Part shown: positions 23,791-37,008 of the stretch, in pieces
Layout of the letters: every line of letters starts with the position of its first letter
How positions within the stretch are numbered: position 1 is the stretch's first letter
Origin: Sipunculus nudus
Lineage: Eukaryota; Annelida; Sipuncula; Golfingiida; Sipunculidae
Direction: 5' to 3'
Assembly: GCA_026874595.1 (NCBI GenBank)
Contig: CM049307.1
Span: 31,346,362-31,410,361 of the forward strand
Length of the DNA: 64,000 nucleotides
Position numbers and translations under genes: made by a program
The notes under the pieces: model-generated
What the model saw: the letters and a program-made list of their open reading frames with translations, nothing else
Told to the model about the DNA's origin: nothing
Databases searched by the model: none

Positions 23791-26434
23791 TTTCAAAAAA
23801 ATCCCATAAGATTGTTCTCTAGAAAAGAAGAAAGAAAGACAGAAACAAAGAAAGATTGAAAGAAAGAAGTAGGAAATATTCAGGATAGAAATGTCGAGAT
23901 GTTGGGAGAGCCACAGTTTGATTTGAAGCACTGCAAAATTTAAAATGTGCCTACACAATCAAGGCCATTTATTATTAGTTTATCATTCCCTGGTCCTTTC
24001 CTTGTTTGAAACTGAATATTCACGAACACAACCCAACCAAAAAATTGATGTTCAGGATAGAGAACATGTTTGCTACACACATTATCTGTGGAATACTTTT
24101 AATTTGAATAAGTTTTGGAATCATTTTCTTGAACAGATATTAACTGTCCAATAAAAGGAATAGCTTCTGGGAAAAATTTAAGGGGGAATGCTGGAAGTCA
24201 AACAGATTATTAGTGTCTTGGTTTTGTCTGGACTGACAGTGACAACTTTGGTTTAGGGCTTGAAAGACCAGCAGAGAGATAAAAATATGGTTACAGTCAA
24301 CAACGCATCTCTGAGACCTGTAAACATGGGCATCTGAAGTAAATAGAAAGATCTAAATAGTTCATGCTGTTATACTAGACATAATATTGTTTTGTTAGGA
24401 AATTACCTCAAATATAATTAGAGGTTTACTTTTACCTAAAACCAGATATCAGTAGCCACAGGGTAACCAAAATAGTTCAGTTCAGCCCAAATTGGGATAC
24501 TGTAATATGAGTAAAATAATATGTTGCATAAGAAAGGTATGCTGTTATGAAGTGAAGGAAAAATTAGCTTGATGAACAGACAAACAGATTCTGAAGGTTT
24601 CTTTGCCAAGAGCAGTCAGATATTTGTGGAGTCAGCCAGATGGATCTGATGAGCACTATTGTTAAGAATTATGGTAGCCAGATACAGTATGAAAATGTAA
24701 GTGGTTAAATATGATTCTCTGAGAAGTCATGTGAGGGTTGACAAGAATAATAGGAACAGTATATTGGCTGATAAATCTAGTTTGACAATTTTTTAAAACT
24801 TTTTAGACATTGAATCTGTTTTACTGACACAATGCTGGGAATGGTTGAAGTCAAACAGATAATAAGTGTGTCTTGGTATTGTCTGGAGTGAAAGTGACAA
24901 CTTTGGTTTAGTACTTGGAAAGACCAGCAGAGGGATAGAAATATGGTTACAGTCAACAACGCATCTCTGAGACTTTTACCTGTAAACATGGGCATCTGAA
25001 GCAACTAGAAACATTAAATATGCTCATGTGGTTATACTGGATGTCATAAGGTTTTGTGAGGAAATTACCTCAAATATAATTACAGGTTCATTTTTACCTA
25101 AAACCAGGTATCAGTAGCCACAGGGTAACCAAAATAGTTCAGTTCAACCTGCATTGGGTCACAGTAAAATTGGTAAAATAATACATGTTACATAAGAAAG
25201 TTATGCTTTTATGGAGTGAACAGACAAACATATTCTGAAGGTTTGTTTGCCAAGAGCAGTCAGATATGTGTGGTGTAAGCCGGATAGCTCTGATGAGCAA
25301 TATCGTGTAGGATTATGGGAGGCACATACAGCATGAAAATGTTAGTGGTTAGATATGATTCTCTGAAAAGTCATGTAAGTTTTGACAAAAATAAAGAGGA
25401 ACTGTATATTGGATGATATATCTAGTGTGACAATTTCTTTTGAATGTTTAGACATTGAATCTGTTTTACTGACAGCTGTGTATTTTGTGGTCCCTGTTTG
25501 TGATGGGGTGGGTCTTAAAATCTGTTGATTTGGTGATCAAATGGTTGATATGACACATATGAGTGTTGTGAGAAAAAATTGACCCCAATATTGGATCAAA
25601 CTGAATGAGATTTCTGGTTTTATGGAAACAGATATGCTGGCCTTTCTTGGAAACAGATATATTTTGTGGCATCTGTATATGTTGCCTTATGCCATCATAC
25701 ACCCAACAAGGAGAGGACCTGAGCTACAACTGACTTTTAAAGCCTGTCCTGACATATTTTTCTTTTGGTCATAATGTGATCAGAGTATCAGAGTTAGACC
25801 TGTTTCCTGGTCATGAAACAAAATATATCCAAATCAGCTGGACAATGTATTGAACAATCAGATTAAGAAGTGAGAAGTTTCACTATAATAGGAACATTTT
25901 CAGTGAAAAGCCCCATTGGATTTCTAAGCGATTCATGCCAAAATTTGCTGTTTTCATATTGATATGGAACCAAACTGGTGACTCCACAAGCAATACCTTC
26001 TTGTTTTACAAATTAAATTGTTATTTTCAGATTGACACCTATCATGTCAAAGTAACAGAAAGCAGCAGCCATAAATTTGACTGGCAGTTTAAAAAAAAGA
26101 AGAATGACCTTGAACTATTCCTACACTCATGTAGTCCTGCATAGTTTTATGAAAATTGGACCAAAGAATTGTTATCCAAAATCTGACAAAGAGTTTTGAA
26201 ATTTCACATATTCTCATGATTACTCTTTTTCATGTTTTTATGAGATTTTCATTCCAAGTGTCTAACTGCCTATTTGGTCTGACAAAATAACACCATTCCA
26301 AAAAGAGACACTAAGTTTGTGAGATGTTGCATGCTTTTTAAATTTTTTTTTACATTTCTGATTCCAAGGTGTCTATGAGGAACTGGTTGTAATGATGCCA
26401 GGTTTTATGGGCAGTGAGCCAGATGAAATGAAAA
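23791..26434 (+). repeat. Array unit 10 (mosaic: type 4-derived front, type 3 back)
   Basis: TTTC junction with GAAAGACAGAAAC, CCAAAAAATTGATG at 24037 (others have CCAAAATCTTGATG), AAAGATCT in L and TTATGAAG. R and the 3' block are type 3, including GAATGAGATTTC at about 25604 and GAGACACTAAGTTTG. Confidence 0.95.
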
Positions 26435-29081
26435 TTTCAAAAAAATCCCATAAGATTGTTCTCTAGAAAAGAAGAAAGGAAGACAGAAACAAAGAAAGAT
26501 TGAAAGAAAGAAGTAGGAAATATTCAGGATAGAAATGTCGAGATGTTGGGAGAGCCACAGTTTGATTTGAAGCACTGCAAAATTTAAAATGTGCCTACAC
26601 AATCAAGGCCATTTATTATTAGTTTATCATTCCCTGGTCCTTTCCTTGTTTGAAACTGAATATTCACGAACACAACCCAACCAAAATCTTGATGTTCAGG
26701 ATAGAGAACATGTTTGCTACACACATTATCTGTGGAATACTTTTAATTTGAATAAGTTTTGGAATCATTTTCTTGAACAGATATTAACTGTCCAATAAAA
26801 GGAATAGCTTCTGGGAAAAATTTAAGGGGGAATGCTGGAAGTCAAACAGATTATTAGTGTCTTGGTTTTGTCTGGACTGACAGTGACAACTTTGGTTTAG
26901 GGCTTGAAAGACCAGCAGAGAGATAAAAATATGGTTACAGTCAACAACGCATCTCTGAGACCTGTAAACATGGGCATCTGAAGTAAATAGAAAGATCTAA
27001 ATAGTTCATGCTGTTATACTAGACATAATATTGTTTTGTTAGGAAATTACCTCAAATATAATTAGAGGTTTACTTTTACCTAAAACCAGATATCAGTAGC
27101 CACAGGGTAACCAAAATAGTTCAGTTCAGCCCAAATTGGGATACTGTAATATGAGTAAAATAATATGTTGCATAAGAAAGGTATGCTGTTATGGAGTGAA
27201 GGAAAAATTAGCTTGATGAACAGACAAACAGATTCTGAAGGTTTCTTTGCCAAGAGCAGTCAGATATTTGTGGAGTCAGCCAGATGGATCTGATGAGCAC
27301 TATTGTTAAGAATTATGGTAGCCAGATACAGTATGAAAATGTAAGTGGTTAAATATGATTCTCTGAGAAGTCATGTGAGGGTTGACAAGAATAATAGGAA
27401 CAGTATATTGGCTGATAAATCTAGTTTGACAATTTTTTAAAACTTTTTAGACATTGAATCTGTTTTACTGACACAATGCTGGGAATGGTTGAAGTCAAAC
27501 AGATAATAAGTGTGTCTTGGTATTGTCTGGAGTGAAAGTGACAACTTTGGTTTAGTACTTGGAAAGACCAGCAGAGGGATAGAAATATGGTTACAGTCAA
27601 CAACGCATCTCTGAGACTTTTACCTGTAAACATGGGCATCTGAAGCAACTAGAAACATTAAATATGCTCATGTGGTTATACTGGATGTCATAAGGTTTTG
27701 TGAGGAAATTACCTCAAATATAATTACAGGTTCATTTTTACCTAAAACCAGGTATCAGTAGCCACAGGGTAACCAAAATAGTTCAGTTCAACCTGCATTG
27801 GGTCACAGTAAAATTGGTAAAATAATACATGTTACATAAGAAAGTTATGCTTTTATGGAGTGAACAGACAAACATATTCTGAAGGTTTGTTTGCCAAGAG
27901 CAGTCAGATATGTGTGGTGTAAGCCGGATAGCTCTGATGAGCAATATTGTGTAGGATTATGGGAGGCACATACAGCATGAAAATGTTAGTGGTTAGATAT
28001 GATTCTCTGAAAAGTCATGTAAGTTTTGACAAAAATAAAGAGGAACTGTATATTGGATCATATATCTAGTGTGACAATTTCTTTTGAATGTTTAGACATT
28101 GAATCTGTTTTACTGACAGCTGTGTATTTTGTGGTCCCTGTTTGTGATGGGGTGGGTCTTAAAATCTGTTGATTTGGTGATCAAATGGTTGATATGACAC
28201 ATATGAGTGTTGTGAGAAAAAATTGACCCCAATATTGGATCAAACTGAAAGAAAGATTTCTGGTTTTATGGAAACAGATATGCTGGCCTTTCTTGGAAAC
28301 AGATATATTTTGTGGCATCTGTATATGTTGCCTTATGCTATCATACACCCAACAAGGAGAGGACCTGAGCTACAACTGACTTTTAAAGCCTGTCCTGACA
28401 TATTTTTCTTTTGGTCATAATGTGATCAGAGTATCAGAGTTAGACCTGTTTCCTGGTCATGAAACAAAATATATCCAAATCAGCTGGACAATGTATTGAA
28501 CAATCAGATTAAGAAGTGAGAAGTTTCACTATAATAGGAACATTTTCAGTGAAAAGCCCCATTGGATTTCTAAGCGATTCATGCCAAAATTTGCTGTTTT
28601 CATATTGATATGTAACCAAACCGGTGACTCCACAAGCAATACCTTCTTGTTTTACAAATTTAATTGTTATTTTCAGATTGACACCTATCATGTCAAAGTA
28701 ACAGAAAGCAGCAGCCATAAATTTGACTGTCAGTTTTAAAAAAAGAAGAATGACCTTGAACTATTCCTACACTCATGTAATCCTGCATAGTTTTATCAAA
28801 ATTGGGCAAAAGAATTGTTAACCAAAATCTGACAAAGAGTTTTGAAATTTCACATATTCTCATGATTACTCTTTTTCATGTTTTTATGAGATTTTCATTC
28901 CAAGTGTCTAACTGCCTATTTGGTCTGACAAAATAACACCATTCCAAAAAGAGACGCTGAGGATGTGAGATGTTGCATGCTTTTTAAATTTTTTTTTTAC
29001 ATTTCTGATTCCAAGGTGTCTATGAGGAACTGGTTGTAATGATGCCAGGTTTTATGGGCAGTGAGCCAGATGAAATGAAAA
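26435..29081 (+). repeat. Array unit 11 (type 4 copy)
   Basis: Copy of unit 9 at +5,291 bp, with every private state of unit 9 (ATATTGTGTAG, GGATCATATATC, GCTATC, CCAAACCGGTG, ATTGTTAACC). I see no difference by eye. Confidence 0.95.
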
Positions 29082-31727
29082 TTTCAAAAAAATCCCATAA
29101 GATTGTTCTCTAGAAAAGAAGAAAGAAAGACAGAAACAAAGAAAGATTGAAAGAAAGAAGTAGGAAATATTCAGGATAGAAATGTCGAGATGTTGGGAGA
29201 GCCACAGTTTGATTTGAAGCACTGCAAAATTTAAAATGTGCCTACACAATCAAGGCCATTTATTATTAGTTTATCATTCCCTGGTCCTTTCCTTGTTTGA
29301 AACTGAATATTCACGAACACAACCCAACCAAAAAATTGATGTTCAGGATAGAGAACATGTTTGCTACACACATTATCTGTGGAATACTTTTAATTTGAAT
29401 AAGTTTTGGAATCATTTTCTTGAACAGATATTAACTGTCCAATAAAAGGAATAGCTTCTGGGAAAAATTTAAGGGGGAATGCTGGAAGTCAAACAGATTA
29501 TTAGTGTCTTGGTTTTGTCTGGACTGACAGTGACAACTTTGGTTTAGGGCTTGAAAGACCAGCAGAGAGATAAAAATATGGTTACAGTCAACAACGCATC
29601 TCTGAGACCTGTAAACATGGGCATCTGAAGTAAATAGAAAGATCTAAATAGTTCATGCTGTTATACTAGACATAATATTGTTTTGTTAGGAAATTACCTC
29701 AAATATAATTAGAGGTTTACTTTTACCTAAAACCAGATATCAGTAGCCACAGGTCAACCAAAATAGTTCAGTTCAGCCCGAATTGGGATACTGTAATATG
29801 AGTAAAATAATATGTTGCATAAGAAAGGTATGCTGTTATGGAGTGAAGGAAAAATTAGCTTGATGAACAGACAAACAGATTCTGAAGGTTTCTTTGACAA
29901 GAGCAGTCAGATATTTGTGGAGTCAGCCAGATGGATCTGATGAGCACTATTCATAAGAATTAAGGTAGCCAGATACAGTATGAAATGTAAGTGGTTAAAT
30001 ATGATTCTCTGAGAAGTCATGTGAGGGTTGACAAGAATAATAGGAACAGTATATTGGCTGATAAATCTAGTTTGACAATTTTTTAAAACTTTTTAGACAT
30101 TGAACCTGTTTTACTGACACAATGCTGGGAATGGTTGAAGTCAAACAGATAATAAGTGTGTCTTGGTATTGTCTGGAGTAAAAGTGACAACTTTGGTTTA
30201 GTACTTGGAAAGACCAGCAGAGGGATAGAAATATGGTAACAGTCAACAACGCATCTCTGAGACTTTTACCTGTAAACATGGGCATCTGAAGCAACTAGAA
30301 ACATTAAATATGCTCATGTGGTTATACTGGATATCATAAGGTTTTGTGAGGAAATTACCTCAAATATAATTACAGGTTCATTTTTACCTAAAACCAGGTA
30401 TCAGTAGCCACAGGGTAACCAAAATAGTTCAGTTCAACCTGCATTGGGTCACAGTAAAATTGGTAAAATAATACATGTTACATAAGAAAGTTATGCTTTT
30501 ATGGAGTGAACAGACAAACATATTCTGAAGGTTTGTTTGCCAAGAGCAGTCAGATATGTGTGGTGTAAGCCGGATAGCTCTGATGAGCAATATCGTGTAG
30601 GATTATGGGAGGCACATACAGCATGAAAATGTTAGTGGTTAGATATGATTCTCTGAAAAGTCATGTAAGTTTTGACAAAAATAAAGAGGAACTGTATATT
30701 GAATGATATATCTAGTGTGACAATTTCTTTTGAATGTTTAGACATTGAATCTGTTTTACTGACAGCTGTGTATTTTGTGGTCCCTGTTTGTGATGGGGTG
30801 GGTCTTAAAATCTGTTGATTTGGTGATCAAATGGTTGATATGACACATATGAGTGTTGTGAGAAAAAATTGACCCCAATATTGGATCAAACTGAAAGAAA
30901 GATTTCTGGTTTTATGGAAACAGATATGCTGGCCTTTCTTGGAAACAGATATATTTTGTGGCATCTGTATATGTTGCCTTATGCCATCATACACCCAACA
31001 AGGAGAGGACCTGAGCTACAACTGACTTTTAAAGCCTGTCCTGACATATTTTTCTTTTGGTCATAATGTGATCAGAGTATCAGAGTTAGACCTGTTTCCT
31101 GGTCATGAAACAAAATATATCCAAATCAGCTGGACAATGTATTGAACAATCAGATTAAGAAGTGAGAAGTTTCACTATAATAGGAACATTTTCAGTGAAA
31201 AGCCCCATTGGATTTCTAAGCGATTCATGCCAAAATTTGCTGTTTTCATATTGATATGGAACCAAACTGGTGACTCCACAAGCAATACCTTCTTGTTTTA
31301 CAAATTTAATTGTTATTTTCAGATTGACACCTATCATGTCAAAGTAACAGAAAGCAGCAGCCATAAATTTGACTGGCATTTAAAAAAAAAGAAGAATGAC
31401 CTTGAACTATTCCTACACTCATGTAGTCCTGCATAGTTTTATGAAAATTGGACCAAAGAATTGTTATCCAAAATCTGACAAAGAGTTTTGAAATTTCACA
31501 TATTCTCATGATTACTCTTTTTCATGTTTTTATGAGATTTTCATTCCAAGTGTCTAACTGCCTATTTGGTCTGACAAAATAACACCATTCCAAAAAGAGA
31601 CGCTGAGGATGTGAGATGTTGCATGCTTTTTTATTTTATTTTTACATTTCTGATTTCAAGGTGTCTATGAGGAACTGGTTGTAATGATGCCAGATTTTAT
31701 GGGCAGTGAGCCAGATGAAATGGAAAT
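29082..31727 (+). repeat. Array unit 12 (most diverged unit, domain boundary)
   Basis: The first 0.65 kb matches unit 10 (including CCAAAAAATTGATG). Then comes a patch of private changes: AGGTCAACC at 29752, TTTGACAAGAG, ATTCATAAGAATTAAGG, a 1-bp loss in GAAATGTAAG near 29983, GAACCTG, GAGTAAAAG, GGTAACAG. The 3' block returns to type 1 (AAATTTAATTG), with GCCATC. It lies where the left pattern of copies stops. Confidence 0.95.
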
Positions 31728-34370
31728 TTTTAAAAAAATCCCATAAGATTGTTCTCTAGAAAAGAAGAAAGAAAGACAAACAAAGAAAGATAGAAAGAAA
31801 GAAGTAGGAAATATTCAGGATGGAAATGTCGAGATGTTGGGAGAGCCACAGTTTGATTTGAAGCACTGCAAAATTTAAAATGTGCCTACACAATCAAGGC
31901 CATTTATTATTAGTTTATCATTCCCTGGTCCTTTCCTTGTTTGAAACTGAATATTCATGAACACAACCCAACCAAAATCTTGATGTTCAGGATAGAGAAC
32001 ATGTTTGCTACACACATTATCTGTGGAATACTTTTGATTTGAATAAGTTTTGGAATCATTTTCTTGAACAGATATTAACTGTCCAATAAAAGGAATAGCT
32101 TCTGGGAAAAATTTAAGGGGGAATGCTGGAAGTCAAACAGATTATTAGTGTCTTGGTTTTGTCTGGACTGACAGTGACAACTTTGGTTTAGGGCTTGAAA
32201 GACCAGCAGAGAGATAAAAATATGGTTACAGTCAACAACGCATCTCTGAGACCTGTAAACATGGGCATCTGAAGTAAATAGAAACATCTAAATAGTTCAT
32301 GCTGTTATACTAGACATAATATTGTTTTGTTAGGAAATTATCTCAAATATAATTAGAGGTTTACTTTTACCTAAAACCAGATATCAGTAGCCACAGGGTA
32401 ACCAAAATAGTTCAGTTCAGCCCGAATTGGGATACTGTAATATGAGTAGAATAATATGTTGCATAAGAAAGGTATGCTGTTATGGAGTGAAGGAAAAATT
32501 AGCTTGATGAACAGACAAACAGATTCTGAAGGTTTCTTTGCCAAGAGCAGTCAGATATTTGTGGAGTCAGCCAGATGGATCTGATGAGCACTATTGTTAA
32601 GAATTATGGTAGCCAGATACAGTATGAAAATGTAAGTGGTTAAATATGATTCTCTGAGAAGTCATGTGAGGGTTGACAAGAATAATAGGAACTGTATATT
32701 GGCTGATAAATCTAGTTTGACAATTTTTTAAAACATTTTAGACATTGAATCTGTTTTACTGACACAATGCTGGGAATGGTTGAAGTCAAACAGATAATAA
32801 GTGTGTCTTGGTATTGTCTGGAGTGAAAGTGACAACTTTGGTTTAGTACTTGGAAAGACCAGCAGAGGGATAGAAATATGGTTACAGTCAACAACGCATC
32901 TCTGAGACTTTTACCTGTAAACATGGGCATCTGAAGCAACTAGAAACATTAAATATGCTCATGTGGTTATACTGGATGTCATAAGGTTTTGTGAGGAAAT
33001 TACCTCAAATATAATTACAGGTTCATTTTTACCTAAAACCAGGTATCAGTAGCCACAGGGTAACCAAAATAGTTCAGTTCAACCTGCATTGGGTCACAGT
33101 AAAATTGGTAAAATAATTCATGTTACATAAGAAAGTTATGCTTTTATGGAGTGAACAGACAAACATATTCTGAAGGTTTGTTTGCCAAGAGCAGTCAGAT
33201 ATGTGTGGTGTAAGCCGGATAGCTCTGATGAGCAATATCGTGTAGGATTATGGGAGGCACATACAGCATGAAAATGTTAGTGGTTAGATATGATTCTCTG
33301 AAAAGTCATGTAAGTTTCGACAAAAATAAAGAGGAACTGTATATTGGATGATATATCTAGTGTGACAATTTCTTTTGAATGTTTAGACATTGAATCTGTT
33401 TTACTGACAGCTGTGTATTTTGTGGTCCCTGTTTGTGATGGGGTGGGTCTTAAAATCTGTTGATTTGGTGATCAAATGGTTGATATGACACATATGAGTG
33501 TTGTGAGAAAAAATTGACCCCAATATTGGATCAAACTGAAAGAAAGATTTCTGGTTTTATGGAAACAGATATGCTGGCCTTTCTTGGAAACAGATATATT
33601 TTGTGGCATCTGTATATGTTGCCTTATGCCATCATACACCCAACAAGGAGAGGACCTGAGCTACAACTGACTTTTAAAGCCTGTCCTGACATATTTTTCT
33701 TTTGGTCATAATGTGATCAGAGTATCAGAGTTAGACCTGTTTCCTGGTCATGAAACAAAATATATCCAAATCAGCTGGACAATGTATTGAACAATCAGAT
33801 TAAGAAGTGAGAAGTTTCACTATAATAGGAACATTTTCAGTGAAAAGCCCCATTGGATTTCTAAGCGATTCATGCCAAAATTTGCTGTTTTCATATTGAT
33901 ATGGAACCAAACTGGTGACTCCACAAGCAATACCTTCTTGTTTAACAAATTAAATTGTTATTTTCAGATTGACACCTATCATGTCAAAGTAACAGAAAGC
34001 AGCAGCCATAAATTTGACTGGCATTTAAAAAAAAGAAGAATGACCTTGAACTATTCCTACACTCATGTAGTCCTGCATAGTTTTATGAAAATTGGACCAA
34101 AGAATTGTTATACAAAATCTGACAAAGAGTTTTGAAATTTCACATATTCTCATGATTACTCTTTTTCATGTTTTTATGAGATTTTCATTCCAAGTGTCTA
34201 ACTGCCTATTTGGTCTGACAAAATAACACCATTCCAAAAAGAGACGCTGAGGATGTGAGATGTTGCATGCTTTTTTATTTTATTTTTACATTTCTGATTT
34301 CAAGGTGTCTATGAGGAACTGGTTGTAATGATGCCAGATTTGATGGGCAGTGAGCCAGATGAAATGGAAA
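31728..34370 (+). repeat. Array unit 13 (transitional, type 2-like)
   Basis: Front resembles units 1-2 (GGATGGAAATG, ATTCATGAAC, CCCGAAT) but has CACACATTATC. Private states are GAACTGTATATTGGC at 32689 and AAAACATTTTAG at 32731. R is type 1/2; the 3' block is type 2 (GTTTAACAAATTAAATTG), with GCCATC in place of GCGATC. Confidence 0.95.
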
Positions 34371-37008
34371 TTGTAAAAAAATCCCATAAGATTGTTCTCT
34401 AGAAAAGAAGAAAGAAAGACAAACAAAGACAGATAGAAAGAAAGAAGTAGGAAATATTCAGGATAGAAATGTCGAGATGTTGGGAGAGCCACAGTTTGAT
34501 TTGAAGCACTGCAAAATTTAAAATGTGCCTACACAATCAAGGCCATTTATTATTAGTTTATCATTCCCTGGTCCTTTCCTTGTTTGAAACTGAATATTCA
34601 CGAACACAACCCAACCAAAATCTTGATGTTCAGGATAGAGAACATGTTTGCTACACATTATCTGTGGAATACTTTTGATTTGAATAAGTTTTGGAATCAT
34701 TTTCTTGAACAGATATTAACTGTCCAATAAAAGGAATAGCTTCTGGGAAAAATTTAAGGGGGAATGCTGGAAGTCAAACAGATTATTAGTGTCTTGGTTT
34801 TGTCTGGACTGACAGTGACAACTTTGGTTTAGGGCTTGAAAGACCAGCAGAGAGATAAAAATATGGTTACAGTCAACAACGCATCTCTGAGACCTGTAAA
34901 CATGGGCATCTGAAGTAAATAGAAACATCTAAATAGTTCATGCTGTTATACTAGACATAATATTGTTTTGTTAGGAAATTACCTCAAATATAATTAGAGG
35001 TTTACTTTTACCTAAAACCAGATATCAGTAGCCACAGGGTAACCAAAATAGTTCAGTTCAGCCCAAATTGGGATACTGTAATATGAGTAAAATAATATGT
35101 TGCATAAGAAAGGTATGCTGTTATGAAGTGAAGGAAAAATTAGCTTGATGAACAGACAAACAGATTCTGAAGGTTTCTTTGCCAAGAGCAGTCAGATATT
35201 TGTGGAGTCAGCCAGATGGATCTGATGAGCACTATTGTTAAGAATTATGGTAGCCAGATACAGTATGAAAATGTAAGTGGTTAAATATGATTCTCTGAGA
35301 AGTCATGTGAGGGTTGACAAGAATAATAGGAACAGTATATTGGCTGATAAATCTAGTTTGACAATTTTTTAAAACTTTTTAGACATTGAATCTGTTTTAC
35401 TGACACAATGCTGGGAATGGTTGAAGTCAAACAGATAATAAGTGTGTCTTGGTATTGTCTGGAGTGAAAGTGACAACTTTGGTTTAGTACTTGGAAAGAC
35501 CAGCAGAGGGATAGAAATATGGTTACAGTCAACAACGCATCTCTGAGACTTTTACCTGTAAACATGGGCATCTGAAGCAACTAGAAACATTAAATATGCT
35601 CATGTGGTTATACTGGATGTCATAAGGTTTTGTGAGGAAATTACCTCAAATATAATTACAGGTTCATTTTTACCTAAAACCAGGTATCAGTAGCCACAGG
35701 GTAACCAAAATAGTTCAGTTCAACCTGCATTGGGTCACAGTAAAATTGGTAAAATAATTCATGTTACATAAGAAAGTTATGCTTTTATGGAGTGAACAGA
35801 CAAACATATTCTGAAGGTTTGTTTGCCAAGAGCAGTCAGATATGTGTGGTGTAAGCCGGATAGCTCTGATGAGCAATATCATGTAGGATTATGGGAGGCA
35901 CATACAGCATGAAAATGTTAGTGGTTAGATATGATTCTCTGAAAAGTCATGTAAGTTTTGACAAAAATAAAGAGGAACTGTATATTGGATGATATATCTA
36001 GAGTGACAATTTCTTTTGAATGTTTAGACATTGAATCTGTTTTACTGACAGCTGTGTATTTTGTGGTCCCTGTTTGTGATGGGGTGGGTCTTAAAATCTG
36101 TTGATTTGGTGATCAAATGGTTGATATGACACATATGAGTGTTGTGAGAAAAAATTGACCCCAATATTGGATCAAACTGAAAGAAAGATTTCTGGTTTTA
36201 TGGAAACAGATATGCTGGCCTTTCTTGGAAACAGATATATTTTGTGGCATCTGTATATGTTGCCTTATGCCATCATACACCCAACAAGGAGAGGACCTGA
36301 GCTACAACTGACTTTTAAAGCCTGTCCTGACATATTTTTCTTTTGGTCATAATGTGATCAGAGTATCAGAGTTAGACCTGTTTCCTGGTCATGAAACAAA
36401 ATATATCCAAATCAGCTGGACAATGTATTGAACAATCAGATTAAGAAGTGAGAAGTTTCGCTATAATAGGAACATTTTCAGTGAAAAGCCCCATTGGATT
36501 TCTAAGCGATTCATGCCAAAATTTGCTGTTTTCATATTGATATGGAACCAAACTGGTGACTCCACAAGCAATACCTTCTTGTTTTACAAATTAAATTATT
36601 TTCAGATTGACACCTATCATGTCAAAGTAACAGAAAGTAGCAGCCATAAATTTGACTGGCATTTAAAAAAAAGAAGAATGACCTTGAACTATTCCTACAC
36701 TCATGTAGTCCTGCATAGTTTTATGAAAATTGGACTAAAGAATTGTTATCCAAAATCTGACAAAGAGTTTTGAAATTTCACATATTCTCATGATTACTCT
36801 TTTTCATGTTTTTATGAGATTTTCATTCCAAGTGTCTAACTGCCTATTTGGTCTGACAAAATAACACCATTCCAAAAAGAGACGCTGAGGATGTGAGATG
36901 TTGCATGCTTTTTTATTTTATTTTTACATTTCTGATTTCAAGGTGTCTATGAGGAACTGGTTGTAATGATGCCAGATTTGATGGGCAGTGAGCCAGATGA
37001 AATGGAAA
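34371..37008 (+). repeat. Array unit 14 (transitional, shortest unit)
   Basis: At 2,638 bp the shortest unit. A 3-bp loss gives AAATTATTTTCAG at 36592 where others have AAATTGTTATTTTCAG. Private or rare states include ATATCATGTAG, CTAGAGTGAC (shared only with unit 15), TTTCGCTATA at 36457 and GAAAGTAGCAG. Front and repeat L are type 3. Confidence 0.95.
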
